A stretch of 64,000 bases of DNA from Pseudomonas alcaligenes (GCF_014490745.1 NZ_LZEU01000001.1:3933501-3997500); one strand, 5' to 3'. Shown: positions 21,043 through 32,041, counted from the stretch's first letter. The notes: generated by a model from the sequence alone, not told the origin. Numbers and translations are program-made.

Positions 21043-22389
21043 TTATTCCTGCGGGGCCAGTGCCTCGCGCAGGCGGGCGATGGCCGCTTCCCGGCTCGCC
21101 GCATCGGCAAAAGCCGGGCTTTCGCCCACCGCTTCGCCATCCAGCCACAGGGCAAAAGCCGCGCCCTGCTCACGCACATCCAGCGCCTCGCCGGACTGCA
21201 GGCGCTTGCTCACCTGCCCAGCGGCCTTGCCGTCGGCAAAGGATTTCGACAGCAGCAGCTGCTCGCCGGCGGCATCCAGCAGGCGGAAACGGAAGCTGCC
21301 GTCGTCGTCACGGAAGCTGACGATACGCGCGCTCTTGGCTGCTTTCTTCTTCTCGCCGCCGGCCACCTGCACCTGCTCGCGGAACGAGCGCAGGCCCACG
21401 GCCTCGCGCAGCTCGCCGAGGAACGGGGTGGCGGTCTTGCGCGCCTTGGCGGCGCCGGCGAGGAGAATGTCTTCCAGATCGGCCGGCTTGGTGATCAGCG
21501 CGTTGTAGCGCTCGCGGGCCTCGCCCAGCTCGGCGTCGAGCAGCTGGAACAGGCGGTTCTTCGCCTCGCCCCAGCCCAGGCCGCCTTCCAGCTCGGCACG
21601 GAACTCGGCCTGCTGCGCCTGGCTGGCGAAGGCCTGGTACAGGGTGAACAGGTGCGAGCCGTCGACGTCCTTGGCCTCGCCCGGCAGCTTAGAGTCGGTA
21701 ACGATGCGCGCGATGACATCCTTGAGCTGCTTGGCCGTGCCGAACAGCGGGATGGTGTTGTCGTAGCTCTTGCTCATCTTGCGCCCGTCGAGGCCGGGCA
21801 GGGTCGCCACTTCCTCCTCGATCACCGCCTCGGGCAAGGTGAACAGTTCCTTGCCATTGCCGAACAGGTGGTTGAAGCGTTGGCCGATATCACGGGCCAT
21901 CTCCACGTGCTGGATCTGGTCGCGGCCGACCGGCACCTTGTGCGCGTTGAACATCAGGATGTCTGCCGCCATCAACACCGGGTAGCTGAACAGGCCCATG
22001 GTGATGCCGGCATCCGGGTCTTCGCCCTGCTCGACGTTCTTGTCCACCGAAGCCTTGTAGGCGTGGGCGCGGTTGAGCAGGCCCTTGCCGGCGACGCAGG
22101 TGAGCAGCCAGCACAGCTCGGGAATCTCGGGAATGTCGGACTGGCGATAGAAGGTCGCCTTGTCCACGTCCAGGCCGCAAGCCAGCCAGGTGGCGGCGAT
22201 TTCCAGGCGCGAGCGCTGGATGCGTGCCGGCTCGTCGCACTTGATCAACGCGTGGTAGTCGGCGAGGAAGTAGAAAGAGTCGGCGTCGGCGGCGCGGCTG
22301 GCAACGATGGCCGGACGGATGGCGCCGGCGTAGTTGCCCAGGTGCGGGGTGCCGGTGGTGGTGATGCCGGTAAGGATACGGGTGGTCAT
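21043..22389 (-). CDS. trpS: Tryptophanyl-tRNA synthetase with C-terminal extension
   Basis: Class I synthetase that charges tRNA(Trp). The HIGH-type motif is HLGN at residues 16-19 and KMSKS is at 204-208. 448 aa, about 100 longer than the common bacterial form. After a basic linker (GGEKKKAAK) the tail from about residue 354 holds two similar units, [19 protein letters not shown]... and [19 protein letters not shown]..., that resemble the YegP/DUF1508 fold by eye. From memory the extension is shared by other Pseudomonas TrpS. Its role is unknown. Confidence 0.94.
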   Translation of the reverse strand: MTTRILTGITTTGTPHLGNYAGAIRPAIVASRAADADSFYFLADYHALIKCDEPARIQRSRLEIAATWLACGLDVDKATFYRQSDIPEIPELCWLLTCVAGKGLLNRAHAYKASVDKNVEQGEDPDAGITMGLFSYPVLMAADILMFNAHKVPVGRDQIQHVEMARDIGQRFNHLFGNGKELFTLPEAVIEEEVATLPGLDGRKMSKSYDNTIPLFGTAKQLKDVIARIVTDSKLPGEAKDVDGSHLFTLYQAFASQAQQAEFRAELEGGLGWGEAKNRLFQLLDAELGEARERYNALITKPADLEDILLAGAAKARKTATPFLGELREAVGLRSFREQVQVAGGEKKKAAKSARIVSFRDDDGSFRFRLLDAAGEQLLLSKSFADGKAAGQVSKRLQSGEALDVREQGAAFALWLDGEAVGESPAFADAASREAAIARLREALAPQE

Positions 22390-22407
22390 CTGGGAGATCG
22401 CTTCGAC

Positions 22408-23037
22408 TTATTGGAGGCGCGGTTGCACGAGCTCTTTCAGCTCGGGCAGCTTGCCGTGAAAAAAGTGGCCGCATTCTGCCACTTTCAGCAGCTCGTGGGC
22501 ACGCGGCAACGCGGCCGACCAGGCATACACCACTGCCGGCTCGATCACTTCGTCCTGCTCGGGCTGGATCACCGTGAGCTGAGCCTGCTCAGGCAGGTGC
22601 TCGGGAGCCTGCAGGCGCTGCACGGCGGGGGCGACCATGAACAGGTTGGCAACGGCCACGCCCTGATCTTCCAGGCGCCCGGCCAGGACCGCTGCGACGA
22701 AACCGCCGAAGGAGAAGCCGAACAGACTCAGCGGCAGTTGCGGCTGCTGGGCGCGCAGCCAGTTGGCGGCCGCCTCGGCATCATCCACCTCGCCCGTGCC
22801 CATGTCATGGCTACCGGCGCTGGCGCCGACACCGCGGTAATTGAAACGCAGGGTGCTGTAGCCCATGTCGCGCACCGCACGCTGCAGGGTGGAGACCACC
22901 TTGTTGAGCATGGTGCCGCCCTGTACCGGGTTGGGATGACAGATCAGGGCCACGCCCTTGGCGTCCGGCACTTCGAGGTAGAGGGCTTCCAGCGGGCCGC
23001 AGGGGCCTTCGAAGGAAAGAGGGGTTTCGCGGATCAA
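22408..23037 (-). CDS. Alpha/beta hydrolase of the dienelactone hydrolase-like group
   Basis: 209 aa from a TTG at 23037 that has ACGGAG nine bases upstream; the frame is open to 23100 but lacks another good ribosome site. Features are CHPNPVQGGTMLNKVV near the N-terminus, the nucleophile elbow GFSFGGF (Ser between the two G-x pairs), Asp in PEQDEVIEP and His in ECGHFFHGKL near the C-terminus. Proteins of this type are often annotated as DUF-class or YsgA-like hydrolases with unknown substrate. It lies 18 bases before trpS and is probably co-transcribed. Confidence 0.82.
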   Translation of the reverse strand: MIRETPLSFEGPCGPLEALYLEVPDAKGVALICHPNPVQGGTMLNKVVSTLQRAVRDMGYSTLRFNYRGVGASAGSHDMGTGEVDDAEAAANWLRAQQPQLPLSLFGFSFGGFVAAVLAGRLEDQGVAVANLFMVAPAVQRLQAPEHLPEQAQLTVIQPEQDEVIEPAVVYAWSAALPRAHELLKVAECGHFFHGKLPELKELVQPRLQ

Positions 23038-23172
23038 CTGCAGGAACTCCGTGACCCCGGAACGGGTCGACACGTCTTGGTTAAGCACAACGCACAACAC
23101 GGCTCAGGTGCGGTATACAGCTCGAGTTAGAGCCGCTACCGTAAAGCAAAGCCGTATAGAGAGGAAGGACTC

Positions 23173-23607
23173 GTGGAACAGACGATCACGCCCTGGTTGC
23201 TCCCCGCCATCGCCCTGCTGGCCGGTGTTGCCATCGGCTTTCTGCTGGCGCGCCTGCTGCCCAACGCCGCCCCCGGCCGCACCCAGCGCCAGCTGGACGA
23301 TATGCAGCAGCGCTTCGACGCCTACCAGAGCGAAGTGGTGACCCACTTCAACACCACCGCCAGCCTGGTCAAGAAGCTCACCCAGAGCTACCAGGAAGTG
23401 CAGGAACACCTGTCCGACGGCGCCAGCCGCCTGGCCGCCGACGAACTCACCCGCCAGCGCCTGCTGGCCGCGCTCAACAGCGAGGAAGTCAAGGCACCGC
23501 GCGAGCGCCTGACCCCGCCGAAGAACAACGAGATGCCCAAGGACTACGCACCGAAATCCCCGGACGCCCCCGGCACCCTGGACGAGACCTTCGGCCTCAA
23601 GCGCTGA
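23173..23607 (+). CDS. zapG: DUF1043 (YhcB/ZapG-like) membrane protein
   Basis: 144 aa inner-membrane protein. One N-terminal membrane segment (LLPAIALLAGVAIGFLLARLL, about residues 9-29) is followed by a coiled-coil region (about 38-105) and a polar proline-rich tail. E. coli YhcB/ZapG links cell division and envelope growth. The start is a GTG at 23173 with GAGGAAGGA upstream. It diverges from the hydrolase gene and ends in a strong terminator. Confidence 0.88.
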   Translation: MEQTITPWLLPAIALLAGVAIGFLLARLLPNAAPGRTQRQLDDMQQRFDAYQSEVVTHFNTTASLVKKLTQSYQEVQEHLSDGASRLAADELTRQRLLAALNSEEVKAPRERLTPPKNNEMPKDYAPKSPDAPGTLDETFGLKR

Positions 23608-23621
23608 TAGTTCGAAGCAAT

Positions 23622-23651
23622 AAAAAAAGCCCCGCCGATGCGGGGCTTTTT
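23622..23651. terminator. Terminator after the DUF1043 gene
   Basis: Stem GCCCCGC / GCGGGGC (23629-23635 with 23640-23646), loop CGAT, seven A before and five T after. Works on the plus strand and could work on both. Confidence 0.92.
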
Positions 23652-23742
23652 ATTGGCTGACGCTCCAGCACCAGAAACCACGACGCGGCCCATGCGGGGG
23701 GCGCAGCGCACCCTAGGGCCAGCAGCATGCCGCCGTGCAAAC

Positions 23743-23770
23743 AAAAAGCCCCGCACTAGGCGGGGCTTTT
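23743..23770. terminator. Terminator after cysNC
   Basis: Stem GCCCCGC / GCGGGGC (23748-23754 with 23760-23766), loop ACTAG. On the minus strand it is followed by TTTTTGTTT, which ends cysDNC. The stem is identical to the one about 110 bases to the left; the gap between them holds no gene. Confidence 0.9.
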
Positions 23771-23786
23771 CTTACCGGCGTCGCGA

Positions 23787-25685
23787 TCAGATCGCGCCAC
23801 GGCTGCGCAGCAGGTCGAGCACCTGCTTGACGCCCTCTTCCACCGACAGGCTCTGGGTGTCGATCACCAGATCGGCATTCAACGGGATGTCGTAGGCGAA
23901 GGACTCACCCGGGATGTTGTCGCCAGCGGCGGCATACAGGCCCTGCGGGTCACGCTCGCGGCACACGGCCGGCGATGCCTGCACGTACACGGTGATCAGG
24001 CGTTCGCCGCCGATCAGCGCCTTGGCCTGCTCGCGGCCTTCGGCGTCCGGAGCGACGAAGGCGGCCAGGGTCAGCAAGCCGGCTTCGTTGAACTGACGGG
24101 CGACGTGGGCGGCGCGACGCCAGTTCTCGGTGCGCCCGGCACGATCCTGCGGCAGGCCCTTGTTCAGGTCATGGCGCAGGTTCTGGCCATCCAGCACGTA
24201 CACGGCACGCCCCATGTCGAACAGCTTGCGCTCCACGGCGTAGGCCAGGGTGCTCTTGCCGGCGCCGGACAGGCCGCTGAACAGCACGGTAGCCGGCTGC
24301 TGGCCGAAGCGCGCGGCGCGCTCCTCGGTGGACACGTGGGCCAGCTTGCCGTGGTGACCGCCGCCCTGCTGGGCCTGCGGTGCAGCGATGATCATGCCGG
24401 CACCGACGGTGCCGTTGGTCAGCCGGTCGATGACGATGAAGGCACCGGTGGTGCGGTTCTGCGCATAGCCGTCGAGGGCGATCGGCGCATCCAGGGCCAC
24501 CTTGACCTTGGCGATCTCGTTCAGCTGCAGGCTGCTCGCCGCGGTCTCTTCCAGGGTATTCACATCGACCTTGTGGGCGATGCTCGGAATCGAACCCGGC
24601 ACGTAGCTGGTGGCGCGCTTGATGTCGTATTTCTTGCCCGGCAGCATCGGCTCTTCAGCCATCCACACCAGCATGGCCTCGAAGCTGTCGACCACCTGCG
24701 GACGGTTGTCGGCATGCACCAGCATGTCGCCGCGCGATACGTCGATCTCGTCTTCCAGGGTCAGGGTGATCGCCTGGCCCGGGCCGGCCTGCTCCAGCTC
24801 ACCCTCGAAGGTGACGATGGACTTGATCTTGCTGCCCTTGCCCGACGGCAGGGCGATGACTTCGTCGCCCTTGCGCACGATGCCGCTGGCCAGGGTGCCG
24901 GCGAAACCGCGGAAGTTCAGGTTGGGACGATTGACGTACTGCACCGGGAAACGCAGGTCGTTGAAGTTGCGGTCGCCGGCGACTTCCACGGTCTCGAGGA
25001 TTTCCATCAGCGACTGGCCGGTGTACCAGGGCGACTGCTCGCTCTTGTTCACCACGTTGTCGCCCTTCAGCGCCGACATCGGCACGAAGTGCAGGGAGCT
25101 GGGCTTGAGGTTGATCTTGTCGGCGAAGGCCAGGTAGTCGGCCTTGATCTGCTCGAACACGCCCTGGTCGAAGCCCTTCAGGTCCATCTTGTTGATGGCG
25201 ACGACTATGTGCTTGATGCCCAGCAGCGAGGCAATGAAGCTGTGCCGGCGGGTCTGGGTCTGCACGCCGTAGCGGGCGTCGATCAGGATGATGGCCAGGT
25301 CGCAGTTGGACGCACCGGTCGCCATGTTGCGGGTGTACTGCTCATGGCCGGGGGTGTCGGCGATGATGAACTTGCGCTTGGTGGTGCTGAAGTAGCGGTA
25401 CGCCACATCGATGGTGATGCCCTGCTCGCGCTCGGCCTGCAGGCCGTCGACCAGCAGCGCCAGGTCGATGTCCTCACCGGTGGTACCGACTTTCTTGGAG
25501 TCCTTGGTGATGGCATCCAGATGGTCTTCATAGATCATCTTGGAGTCATGCAGCAGGCGGCCGATCAGGGTGCTCTTGCCGTCGTCGACGTTGCCGCAAG
25601 TCAGGAAGCGCAGCAGCTCTTTACGTTCGTGCTGGGCCAGGTAGGCGAGGATGTCCTCGCTGATCAGTTCGGATTGGTGCGACAT
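23787..25685 (-). CDS. cysNC: Bifunctional sulfate adenylyltransferase subunit 1 / adenylylsulfate kinase
   Basis: Fusion of CysN, the GTPase that drives ATP sulfurylase, with CysC, the APS kinase that makes PAPS for sulfate reduction. 632 aa from the ATG at 25685; the frame opens earlier, inside cysD. The GTPase G1 loop GNVDDGKST is at residues 31-39 and [17 protein letters not shown] is the G3 region. The kinase P-loop GLSGAGKST is at 471-479. It begins one base after cysD stops, so the two subunits are made together. Confidence 0.96.
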   Translation of the reverse strand: MSHQSELISEDILAYLAQHERKELLRFLTCGNVDDGKSTLIGRLLHDSKMIYEDHLDAITKDSKKVGTTGEDIDLALLVDGLQAEREQGITIDVAYRYFSTTKRKFIIADTPGHEQYTRNMATGASNCDLAIILIDARYGVQTQTRRHSFIASLLGIKHIVVAINKMDLKGFDQGVFEQIKADYLAFADKINLKPSSLHFVPMSALKGDNVVNKSEQSPWYTGQSLMEILETVEVAGDRNFNDLRFPVQYVNRPNLNFRGFAGTLASGIVRKGDEVIALPSGKGSKIKSIVTFEGELEQAGPGQAITLTLEDEIDVSRGDMLVHADNRPQVVDSFEAMLVWMAEEPMLPGKKYDIKRATSYVPGSIPSIAHKVDVNTLEETAASSLQLNEIAKVKVALDAPIALDGYAQNRTTGAFIVIDRLTNGTVGAGMIIAAPQAQQGGGHHGKLAHVSTEERAARFGQQPATVLFSGLSGAGKSTLAYAVERKLFDMGRAVYVLDGQNLRHDLNKGLPQDRAGRTENWRRAAHVARQFNEAGLLTLAAFVAPDAEGREQAKALIGGERLITVYVQASPAVCRERDPQGLYAAAGDNIPGESFAYDIPLNADLVIDTQSLSVEEGVKQVLDLLRSRGAI

Positions 25686-25686
25686 A

Positions 25687-26604
25687 TTAAAAGTACCCCT
25701 GACGTTTCTTCTCTTCCATCGAGCCGGAAGAGTCATGGTCGATAACTCGGCCTTGGCGCTCAGAGGTTTTGGCCAACAGCATTTCCTGAATGATTTCCGG
25801 CAGGGTGGTAGCGGTGGACTCCACCGCACCGGTCAGCGGGTAGCAGCCGAGGGTACGGAAGCGCACCATCTTCTTGTGGATGCTGGCTTTCTGCTCGGGA
25901 GTGAGGTGTTCGAGGATGCGTTCGTCGTCGATCATGATCAGCGCGCCGTTCATCTCGATCACTTCGCGCTCTTCGGCGAAGTACAGCGGCACAATCGGGA
26001 TCTGCTCCAGATAGATGTACTGCCAGATATCCAGCTCGGTCCAGTTGGACAGCGGGAATACGCGGATCGACTCGCCTTTCTTGACGTTGCCGTTGTACAC
26101 GTTCCACAGCTCGGGGCGCTGGTTCTTCGGATCCCAGCGGTGCTTGCTGTCGCGGAAGGAGTACACGCGCTCCTTGGCACGCGACTTCTCTTCGTCGCGG
26201 CGCGCGCCACCGAAGGCGGCGTCGAAGCCGTACTTGTCCAGCGCCTGCTTGAGACCCTCGGTCTTCATCACGTCAGTGTGCTTGGCACTGCCGTAGGTGA
26301 AGGGGTTCATGTCCTGCGCCACGCCATCGGGGTTGGTGTGGGTAATCAGATCCAGGCCGTACTCTTTGACCATCTTCTCGCGGAAGCGGTACATCTCCTG
26401 GAATTTCCAACGCGTGTCCACGTGCATGACCGGGAACGGCAGCTTGCCGGGGAAGAATGCCTTGCGCGCCAGATGCAGCATCACGGCGGAATCTTTACCG
26501 ATGGAATACAGCATCACCGGGTTGTCGAATTCGGCGGCCACTTCACGAATGATGTGGATACTTTCCGCCTCGAGCTGTTTCAGGTGCGTCAGTTTGTCGA
26601 GCAT
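25687..26604 (-). CDS. cysD: Sulfate adenylyltransferase subunit 2
   Basis: Catalytic PP-loop subunit that forms adenylylsulfate from ATP and sulfate together with CysN. 305 aa. The PP-loop [17 protein letters not shown] (about residues 34-50) and the [15 protein letters not shown] motif (about 133-147) are present. First gene of cysDNC, with a palindrome and a possible promoter about 55-105 bases upstream. Confidence 0.96.
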   Translation of the reverse strand: MLDKLTHLKQLEAESIHIIREVAAEFDNPVMLYSIGKDSAVMLHLARKAFFPGKLPFPVMHVDTRWKFQEMYRFREKMVKEYGLDLITHTNPDGVAQDMNPFTYGSAKHTDVMKTEGLKQALDKYGFDAAFGGARRDEEKSRAKERVYSFRDSKHRWDPKNQRPELWNVYNGNVKKGESIRVFPLSNWTELDIWQYIYLEQIPIVPLYFAEEREVIEMNGALIMIDDERILEHLTPEQKASIHKKMVRFRTLGCYPLTGAVESTATTLPEIIQEMLLAKTSERQGRVIDHDSSGSMEEKKRQGYF

Positions 26605-26656
26605 GGCTTATCACAGATCTGGGAATGAACGGCCGGCGGGCCGTGGACGAGGGCGC

Positions 26657-26711
26657 ACTCTAGCACAGCGCCCCCTTCTATTCAGGCCGCCACTTAGATC
26701 GAAACGATCTA
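26657..26711 (-). promoter_or_regulatory. Candidate cysDNC promoter with 17-bp upstream palindrome
   Basis: TGC-TAGAGT on the minus strand (26662-26657 for the hexamer) has an extended -10 form; the -35 region (CTGAAT) is weak, as is common for activator-dependent promoters. Just upstream is TAGATCG-AAA-CGATCTA (26695-26711), a perfect 7-bp inverted repeat centred about 50 bases before the expected start. CysB control is plausible from the pathway but CysB sites are poorly conserved, so this is inference. Confidence 0.4.
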
Positions 26712-26736
26712 GTTTTATGCCCGAAGAATCAGCGCT

Positions 26737-27495
26737 TTATATGGGATTCGGGCAATCGATAAACAGGTGTTCGATGGCAAAGCGCCGCGCCAGGTAGTCG
26801 CCCAGCGCCTGCACGCCGTAGCGCTCGGTAGCGTGGTGGCCGGCGGCGATGAAGCTGATGGCGTTCTCACGGGCGCTGTGGAAGGTCTGCTCGGAGGCCT
26901 CGCCGGTGAGAAACAGATCGACCCCGGCAGCAATCGCGTCGTCGATGTAGCCCTGACCACCGCCGGTGCACCAGCCAATCCGCCGCACCATGCCCTCGCC
27001 GGCCACCAGCAGCGGCTCGCGACCCAGCACTTCCTGCACCCGCCGGGCGAAATCGCGCGGGCTCATGGGCTCGGCCAGCGAACCGAGCAGGCCGACCACC
27101 TTGGGATTGTCCGGATTCAGCGGGCCTTCCACCGTGATGTCGAGCTGGCGCGCCAGCTGCACGTTGTTACCCACCTCGGCATGCACGTCCAGCGGCAGGT
27201 GATAGGCCAGCAGGCTGATGTCGTTGCCCAGCAGGGTCTGCAGGCGACGGCGCTTCATGCCGGTGATACAGGCGTCCTCGCCCTTCCAGAAGTAGCCGTG
27301 GTGCACCAGCACCACGTCGGCCTCGGCCTCCACCGCGGCATCCAGCAGCGCCTGGCTGGCGGTGACCCCGCTGACGATGCGCCGCACCTGCGGCCGGCCC
27401 TCGACCTGCAAGCCGTTGGGGCAGTAATCGCTGATGCGCGCGGCATTCAGGAAGCGATCCGCTTCCTCGACCAGGGTGGTCAGGGCAATGGCCAT
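26737..27495 (-). CDS. NIF3-like (GTP cyclohydrolase I type 2/YbgI) family protein
   Basis: 252 aa from the ATG at 27495 (AGAGGA six bases upstream); a TTG two codons earlier is the alternative. NIF3/YbgI proteins form toroidal hexamers with a dimetal centre. Likely ligands are in VLVHHGYFW (His-His, about residue 65) and in the C-terminal EASEQTFHSARE and AGHHATERYG. The reaction is not established despite the cyclohydrolase label used in databases. It diverges from algW. Confidence 0.88.
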   Translation of the reverse strand: MAIALTTLVEEADRFLNAARISDYCPNGLQVEGRPQVRRIVSGVTASQALLDAAVEAEADVVLVHHGYFWKGEDACITGMKRRRLQTLLGNDISLLAYHLPLDVHAEVGNNVQLARQLDITVEGPLNPDNPKVVGLLGSLAEPMSPRDFARRVQEVLGREPLLVAGEGMVRRIGWCTGGGQGYIDDAIAAGVDLFLTGEASEQTFHSARENAISFIAAGHHATERYGVQALGDYLARRFAIEHLFIDCPNPI

Positions 27496-27524
27496 GGACA
27501 ATCCTCTTCAATCTGTTGCAGGCA

Positions 27525-27554
27525 CTGCTTTCTTGCCGGCAGCCCCTCTATAAT
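27525..27554 (+). promoter_or_regulatory. Candidate algW promoter
   Basis: Perfect -10 TATAAT at 27549-27554, about 54 bases before the algW ATG. The best -35 (CTGCTT at 27525-27530, spacing 18) is weak. Confidence 0.45.
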
Positions 27555-27607
27555 GCCGCCACCTTAAGGGGCGCCGCCTGCCCCGACAACCCTCAGGATT
27601 TCCCTCG

Positions 27608-28759
<1,152 letters not shown>

Positions 28760-28760
28760 A

Positions 28761-28786
28761 AAAAGGCGCCGAAAGGCGCCTTTTTT
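28761..28786. terminator. Bidirectional terminator between algW and hisC
   Basis: Stem GGCGCC / GGCGCC (28765-28770 with 28775-28780), GAAA tetraloop, flanked by a run of A and six T. Ends algW on plus and the histidine genes on minus. Confidence 0.92.
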
Positions 28787-28802
28787 CATAGTGACAGAGT
28801 CG

Positions 28803-29858
28803 TTACAGAATCTGCCCCAGGGCATCCAGCAAGGCCTGGTTCTGCTCCGGCGCACCGATGGTGATGCGCAGGAACTGGGCGATGCGCTGCTGCTTGAAGT
28901 GGCGCACGATCACCCCGTGTTCGCGCAGGGCCGCGGCCAGCTCCGCTGCATCGCGCTGCGGATGACGGGCGAAGACGAAGTTGGCCGCCGACGGCAGCAC
29001 CTCGAAGCCCAGGCCGCTCATGGCCTCGACCAGCGCCTCGCGGCTGGCGATCACCGCCTGGCAGGTTTGCTGGAAGTAGGCTTCGTCCTCGAACGCCGCG
29101 GCTGCGCCGGCAATCGCCATACGATCCAGCGGATAGGAGTTGAAGCTGTTCTTGATCCGCTCCAGCGCCTCGATCAGATCCGGGTGCCCCACCGCGATGC
29201 CGACCCGCAGCCCAGCCAGCGAGCGCGACTTGGACAGGGTCTGGGTTACCAGCAGGTTCGGGTAGCGGTCGACCAGCTTGATCGCCGTTTCGCCACCGAA
29301 GTCGATATAGGCCTCGTCCACCAGCACCACGCTGTCCGGACTGGCCTTGAGCATCTGCTCGATGGCTTCCAGCGCCAGCAGGCAGCCGGTCGGCGCGTTG
29401 GGGTTGGGGAAGATGATCCCGCCATTGGGCCGCGCGTAGTCGGCCACGCGAATCTGGAACTGCTCGTCCAGCGCCAGGGCCTCGTGGGCAATCCCGTACA
29501 GGCCGCAGTACACCGGATAGAAGCTGTAGGTGACGTCGGGGAACAGCAGCGGCTTGCCGTGCTGGAACAGGCCGTGGAAGGCGTGCGCCAGCACCTCGTC
29601 GGAGCCGTTGCCGACGAACACCTGGGCAGTGCTCACGCCGTAGTAGTCGGCCACCGCCTGTTTCAGGCGATCGCTGTTGGGATCCGGGTACAGGCGCAGG
29701 CTGTCGTTCAGCTCGGCCTGCATGGCGGCCAGCGCCTTGGGCGACGGGCCATAGGGGTTCTCGTTGGTGTTGAGCTTGACCAGCTTGGCCAGTTTCGGCT
29801 GCTCACCCGGCACGTAGGGCACCAGGTCTTTGACGAAGGGGCTCCAGAATTTGCTCAT
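28803..29858 (-). CDS. hisC: Histidinol-phosphate aminotransferase
   Basis: PLP-dependent fold-type I enzyme that converts imidazole-acetol phosphate plus glutamate to histidinol phosphate. 351 aa from the ATG at 29858, preceded by GAGGAGAGAAGG; the frame extends to 29963 through a palindromic repeat and that part is not used. Signature parts are [13 protein letters not shown] near residue 30, NPNAPTG, and the PLP-binding Lys in [14 protein letters not shown]. Last of the minus-strand series ibaG-murA-hisG-hisD-hisC. Confidence 0.95.
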   Translation of the reverse strand: MSKFWSPFVKDLVPYVPGEQPKLAKLVKLNTNENPYGPSPKALAAMQAELNDSLRLYPDPNSDRLKQAVADYYGVSTAQVFVGNGSDEVLAHAFHGLFQHGKPLLFPDVTYSFYPVYCGLYGIAHEALALDEQFQIRVADYARPNGGIIFPNPNAPTGCLLALEAIEQMLKASPDSVVLVDEAYIDFGGETAIKLVDRYPNLLVTQTLSKSRSLAGLRVGIAVGHPDLIEALERIKNSFNSYPLDRMAIAGAAAAFEDEAYFQQTCQAVIASREALVEAMSGLGFEVLPSAANFVFARHPQRDAAELAAALREHGVIVRHFKQQRIAQFLRITIGAPEQNQALLDALGQIL

Positions 29859-29900
29859 CTGCCCTTCTCTCCTCGAATTAGGTTCGTGTCGCTTTGCGTA

Positions 29901-29958
29901 GGAGCGAGCTCTGCTCGCGAATTGCTCGCTTAAAAGCTTCGCGAGCAGAGCTCGCTCC
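29901..29958. repeat. REP-type palindromic repeat pair between hisD and hisC
   Basis: Two 21-base arms, 29901-29921 and 29938-29958, are exact reverse complements with a 16-base loop. Each arm is itself rich in GAGC/GCTC (core GAGCGAGCTCTGCTCGCG). This is the form of Pseudomonas REP elements, which are scattered over the chromosome and probably moved by RAYT transposases. It would form a long hairpin in the his message. Confidence 0.85.
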
Positions 29959-29971
29959 CACAAGGTTCAGG

Positions 29972-31282
29972 TCAACTCTTGATGCGGTACTCGGCGCTTC
30001 GGGCGTGGGCGGTCAGCGACTCGCCGCGGGCCAGCACCGAGGCGACCTTGCCCAGTTCGGAAGCGCCATCGGCCGAGCAGTGGATGATCGACGAGCGCTT
30101 CTGGAAGTCGTACACCCCCAGCGGCGAGGAGAAGCGCGCGGTGCCGGAGGTCGGCAGCACGTGGTTCGGCCCGGCGCAGTAGTCGCCCAGGGCTTCCGCG
30201 GTGTAGCGGCCCATGAAGATCGCGCCGGCATGGCGAATCTCGGGCAGGTACTGCTCGGGGTTGGCCACCGACAGTTCCAGGTGCTCCGGCGCGATGCGGT
30301 TGGCCACCTCGATGGCCTGGGCCATGTCGGCGACCTGGATCAGCGCGCCGCGGCCCTCCATGGAAGTGCGGGCAATGGTCTCGCGCTCCAGGGTCGGCAG
30401 CAGCTTGGCGATGCTGGCTGCGACCTTGTCGAGGAAGGCGGCATCCGGGCTGACCAGGATGGCCTGGGCGTCTTCGTCGTGCTCGGCCTGGGAGAACAGA
30501 TCCATGGCGATCCAGTCCGGATCGGTCTGGCCATCGCACACCACGAGGATTTCCGACGGGCCGGCGATCATGTCGATGCCGACCTTGCCGAACACGTGGC
30601 GCTTGGCGGTGGCCACGTAGATATTGCCGGGGCCGACGATCTTATCCACCGGCGGCACGCTCTCGGTGCCATAGGCCAGTGCGGCCACGGCCTGGGCGCC
30701 ACCGATGGTGAACACCCGGTCGACGCCGGCGATGCAGGCGGCGGCGAGGACGATCTCGTTGATCTCGCCACGCGGGGTCGGCACTACCATCACCACTTCC
30801 GGCACGCCGGCAACCTTGGCCGGGATGGCATTCATCAGCACCGACGAGGGGTACGAGGCCTTGCCGCCCGGCACGTACAGGCCGGCGCGATCCAGCGGGG
30901 TGACCTTCTGCCCCAGCACGGTGCCGTCGGCTTCGGTGTAGCTCCAGGAGTCCTGCTTCTGCCGCTCGTGGTACAGGCGCACGCGCTCGGCGGCCTTCTC
31001 CAGGGCGCTGCGCTGCTCGGGCGTGATGCGGGTCAGGGCCAGTTCCAGGCGCTCGCGCGGCAGGATCAGGTCGGCCATCGAGGCAACGTCGAGGCCGTCG
31101 AATCTCTCGGTGAACTCGACCAGGGCGGCATCGCCGCGGCTACGCACGGCGGCGATGATGTCCAGCACACGCTGGTTGACGCCGTCATCCGACACGCTTT
31201 CCCAGCTCAGCAGATGATCCAGATGACGGGCGAAGTCCTGGTCAGCGGCATTGAGACGGCGGATAGCAACGGAACTGGTCAT
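29972..31282 (-). CDS. hisD: Histidinol dehydrogenase
   Basis: Zinc- and NAD-dependent oxidation of L-histidinol to histidine in two steps, the end of the pathway. 436 aa from the ATG at 31282 ([12 protein letters not shown]). Signatures are [19 protein letters not shown] near the middle, [13 protein letters not shown] with the zinc ligands, and [14 protein letters not shown]. The hisC ribosome site lies beyond the REP element downstream. Confidence 0.96.
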   Translation of the reverse strand: MTSSVAIRRLNAADQDFARHLDHLLSWESVSDDGVNQRVLDIIAAVRSRGDAALVEFTERFDGLDVASMADLILPRERLELALTRITPEQRSALEKAAERVRLYHERQKQDSWSYTEADGTVLGQKVTPLDRAGLYVPGGKASYPSSVLMNAIPAKVAGVPEVVMVVPTPRGEINEIVLAAACIAGVDRVFTIGGAQAVAALAYGTESVPPVDKIVGPGNIYVATAKRHVFGKVGIDMIAGPSEILVVCDGQTDPDWIAMDLFSQAEHDEDAQAILVSPDAAFLDKVAASIAKLLPTLERETIARTSMEGRGALIQVADMAQAIEVANRIAPEHLELSVANPEQYLPEIRHAGAIFMGRYTAEALGDYCAGPNHVLPTSGTARFSSPLGVYDFQKRSSIIHCSADGASELGKVASVLARGESLTAHARSAEYRIKS

Positions 31283-31305
31283 AGCGGGCCTCTTGATTGG
31301 CAAAT

Positions 31306-31351
31306 GCTCGGGCGTCGCTAGGCTACCAAGCCCACCGCATGGACGCCCGAG
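31306..31351. repeat. Inverted repeat in the hisG-hisD gap
   Basis: CTCGGGCGTC (31307-31316) and GACGCCCGAG (31342-31351) are perfect 10-bp arms with a 25-base loop, in the 123-base gap between hisG and hisD. There is no T-tract, so it is not a standard terminator. It could tune the downstream his genes or protect the message. Confidence 0.5.
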
Positions 31352-31405
31352 AAAAGTGGCTATGACACGGATAGGCAGACGCGACGTAACGCCGCGTTGA
31401 GGGTA

Positions 31406-32041
31406 TCAGCTGGGGTGTCGCGCCTCGACGGCGCTGCGCAGGGTATCGATCAGCGCCTGGATGCGACCGTGCTGCATCTTCATCGACGCCTTGTTGACCA
31501 CCAGGCGCGAACTGATCGTGGCGATCAGCTCCTGGGGCTCCAGGCCGTTGGCGCGCAAGGTGTTGCCGGTATCGACCACGTCGATGATCTTGTCGGCCAG
31601 GCCGACCAGCGGGGCCAGCTCCATGGAGCCGTAGAGCTTGATCACATCGACCTGACGACCCTGCTCGGCATAGTAACGCTTGGCCACGTTGATGAACTTG
31701 GTGGCCACGCGCAGGCGGCCTTTCGGTTCCGGCGCACCGACCTTGCCGGCAGTCATCAGCTTGCACTTGGCAATCTGCAGATCCAGCGGCTCGTACAGGC
31801 CCTGGCCGCCGTATTCCATCAGCACGTCCTTGCCGGCCACGCCGAGGTCGGCGGCACCATGCTCGACATAGGTCGGCACATCGGTGGCGCGCACGATCAG
31901 CAGCTGCACATCGTCCTGGGTGGTGGGGATGATCAGCTTGCGGCTCTTCTCCGGATTCTCGGTCGGCACGATGCCGGCTGCGGCGAGCAGCGGCAGGGTG
32001 TCATCGAGGATGCGGCCCTTGGACAGCGCGATGGTGAGCAT
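31406..32041 (-). CDS. hisG: ATP phosphoribosyltransferase, short form
   Basis: First step of histidine synthesis, joining ATP and PRPP; normally feedback-inhibited by histidine. 211 aa from the ATG at 32041 ([12 protein letters not shown]), which is the short type lacking the C-terminal regulatory domain and needing HisZ as partner. No hisZ lies in this window. The PRPP loop is seen as [13 protein letters not shown]. It is downstream of murA, with the later-step genes hisD and hisC following. Confidence 0.95.
   Translation of the reverse strand: MLTIALSKGRILDDTLPLLAAAGIVPTENPEKSRKLIIPTTQDDVQLLIVRATDVPTYVEHGAADLGVAGKDVLMEYGGQGLYEPLDLQIAKCKLMTAGKVGAPEPKGRLRVATKFINVAKRYYAEQGRQVDVIKLYGSMELAPLVGLADKIIDVVDTGNTLRANGLEPQELIATISSRLVVNKASMKMQHGRIQALIDTLRSAVEARHPS

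Noticed and set aside
23638..23895. Small plus-strand open frame through the two terminators before cysNC
   Set aside because: Its codons come from the terminator stems and the antisense of cysNC.
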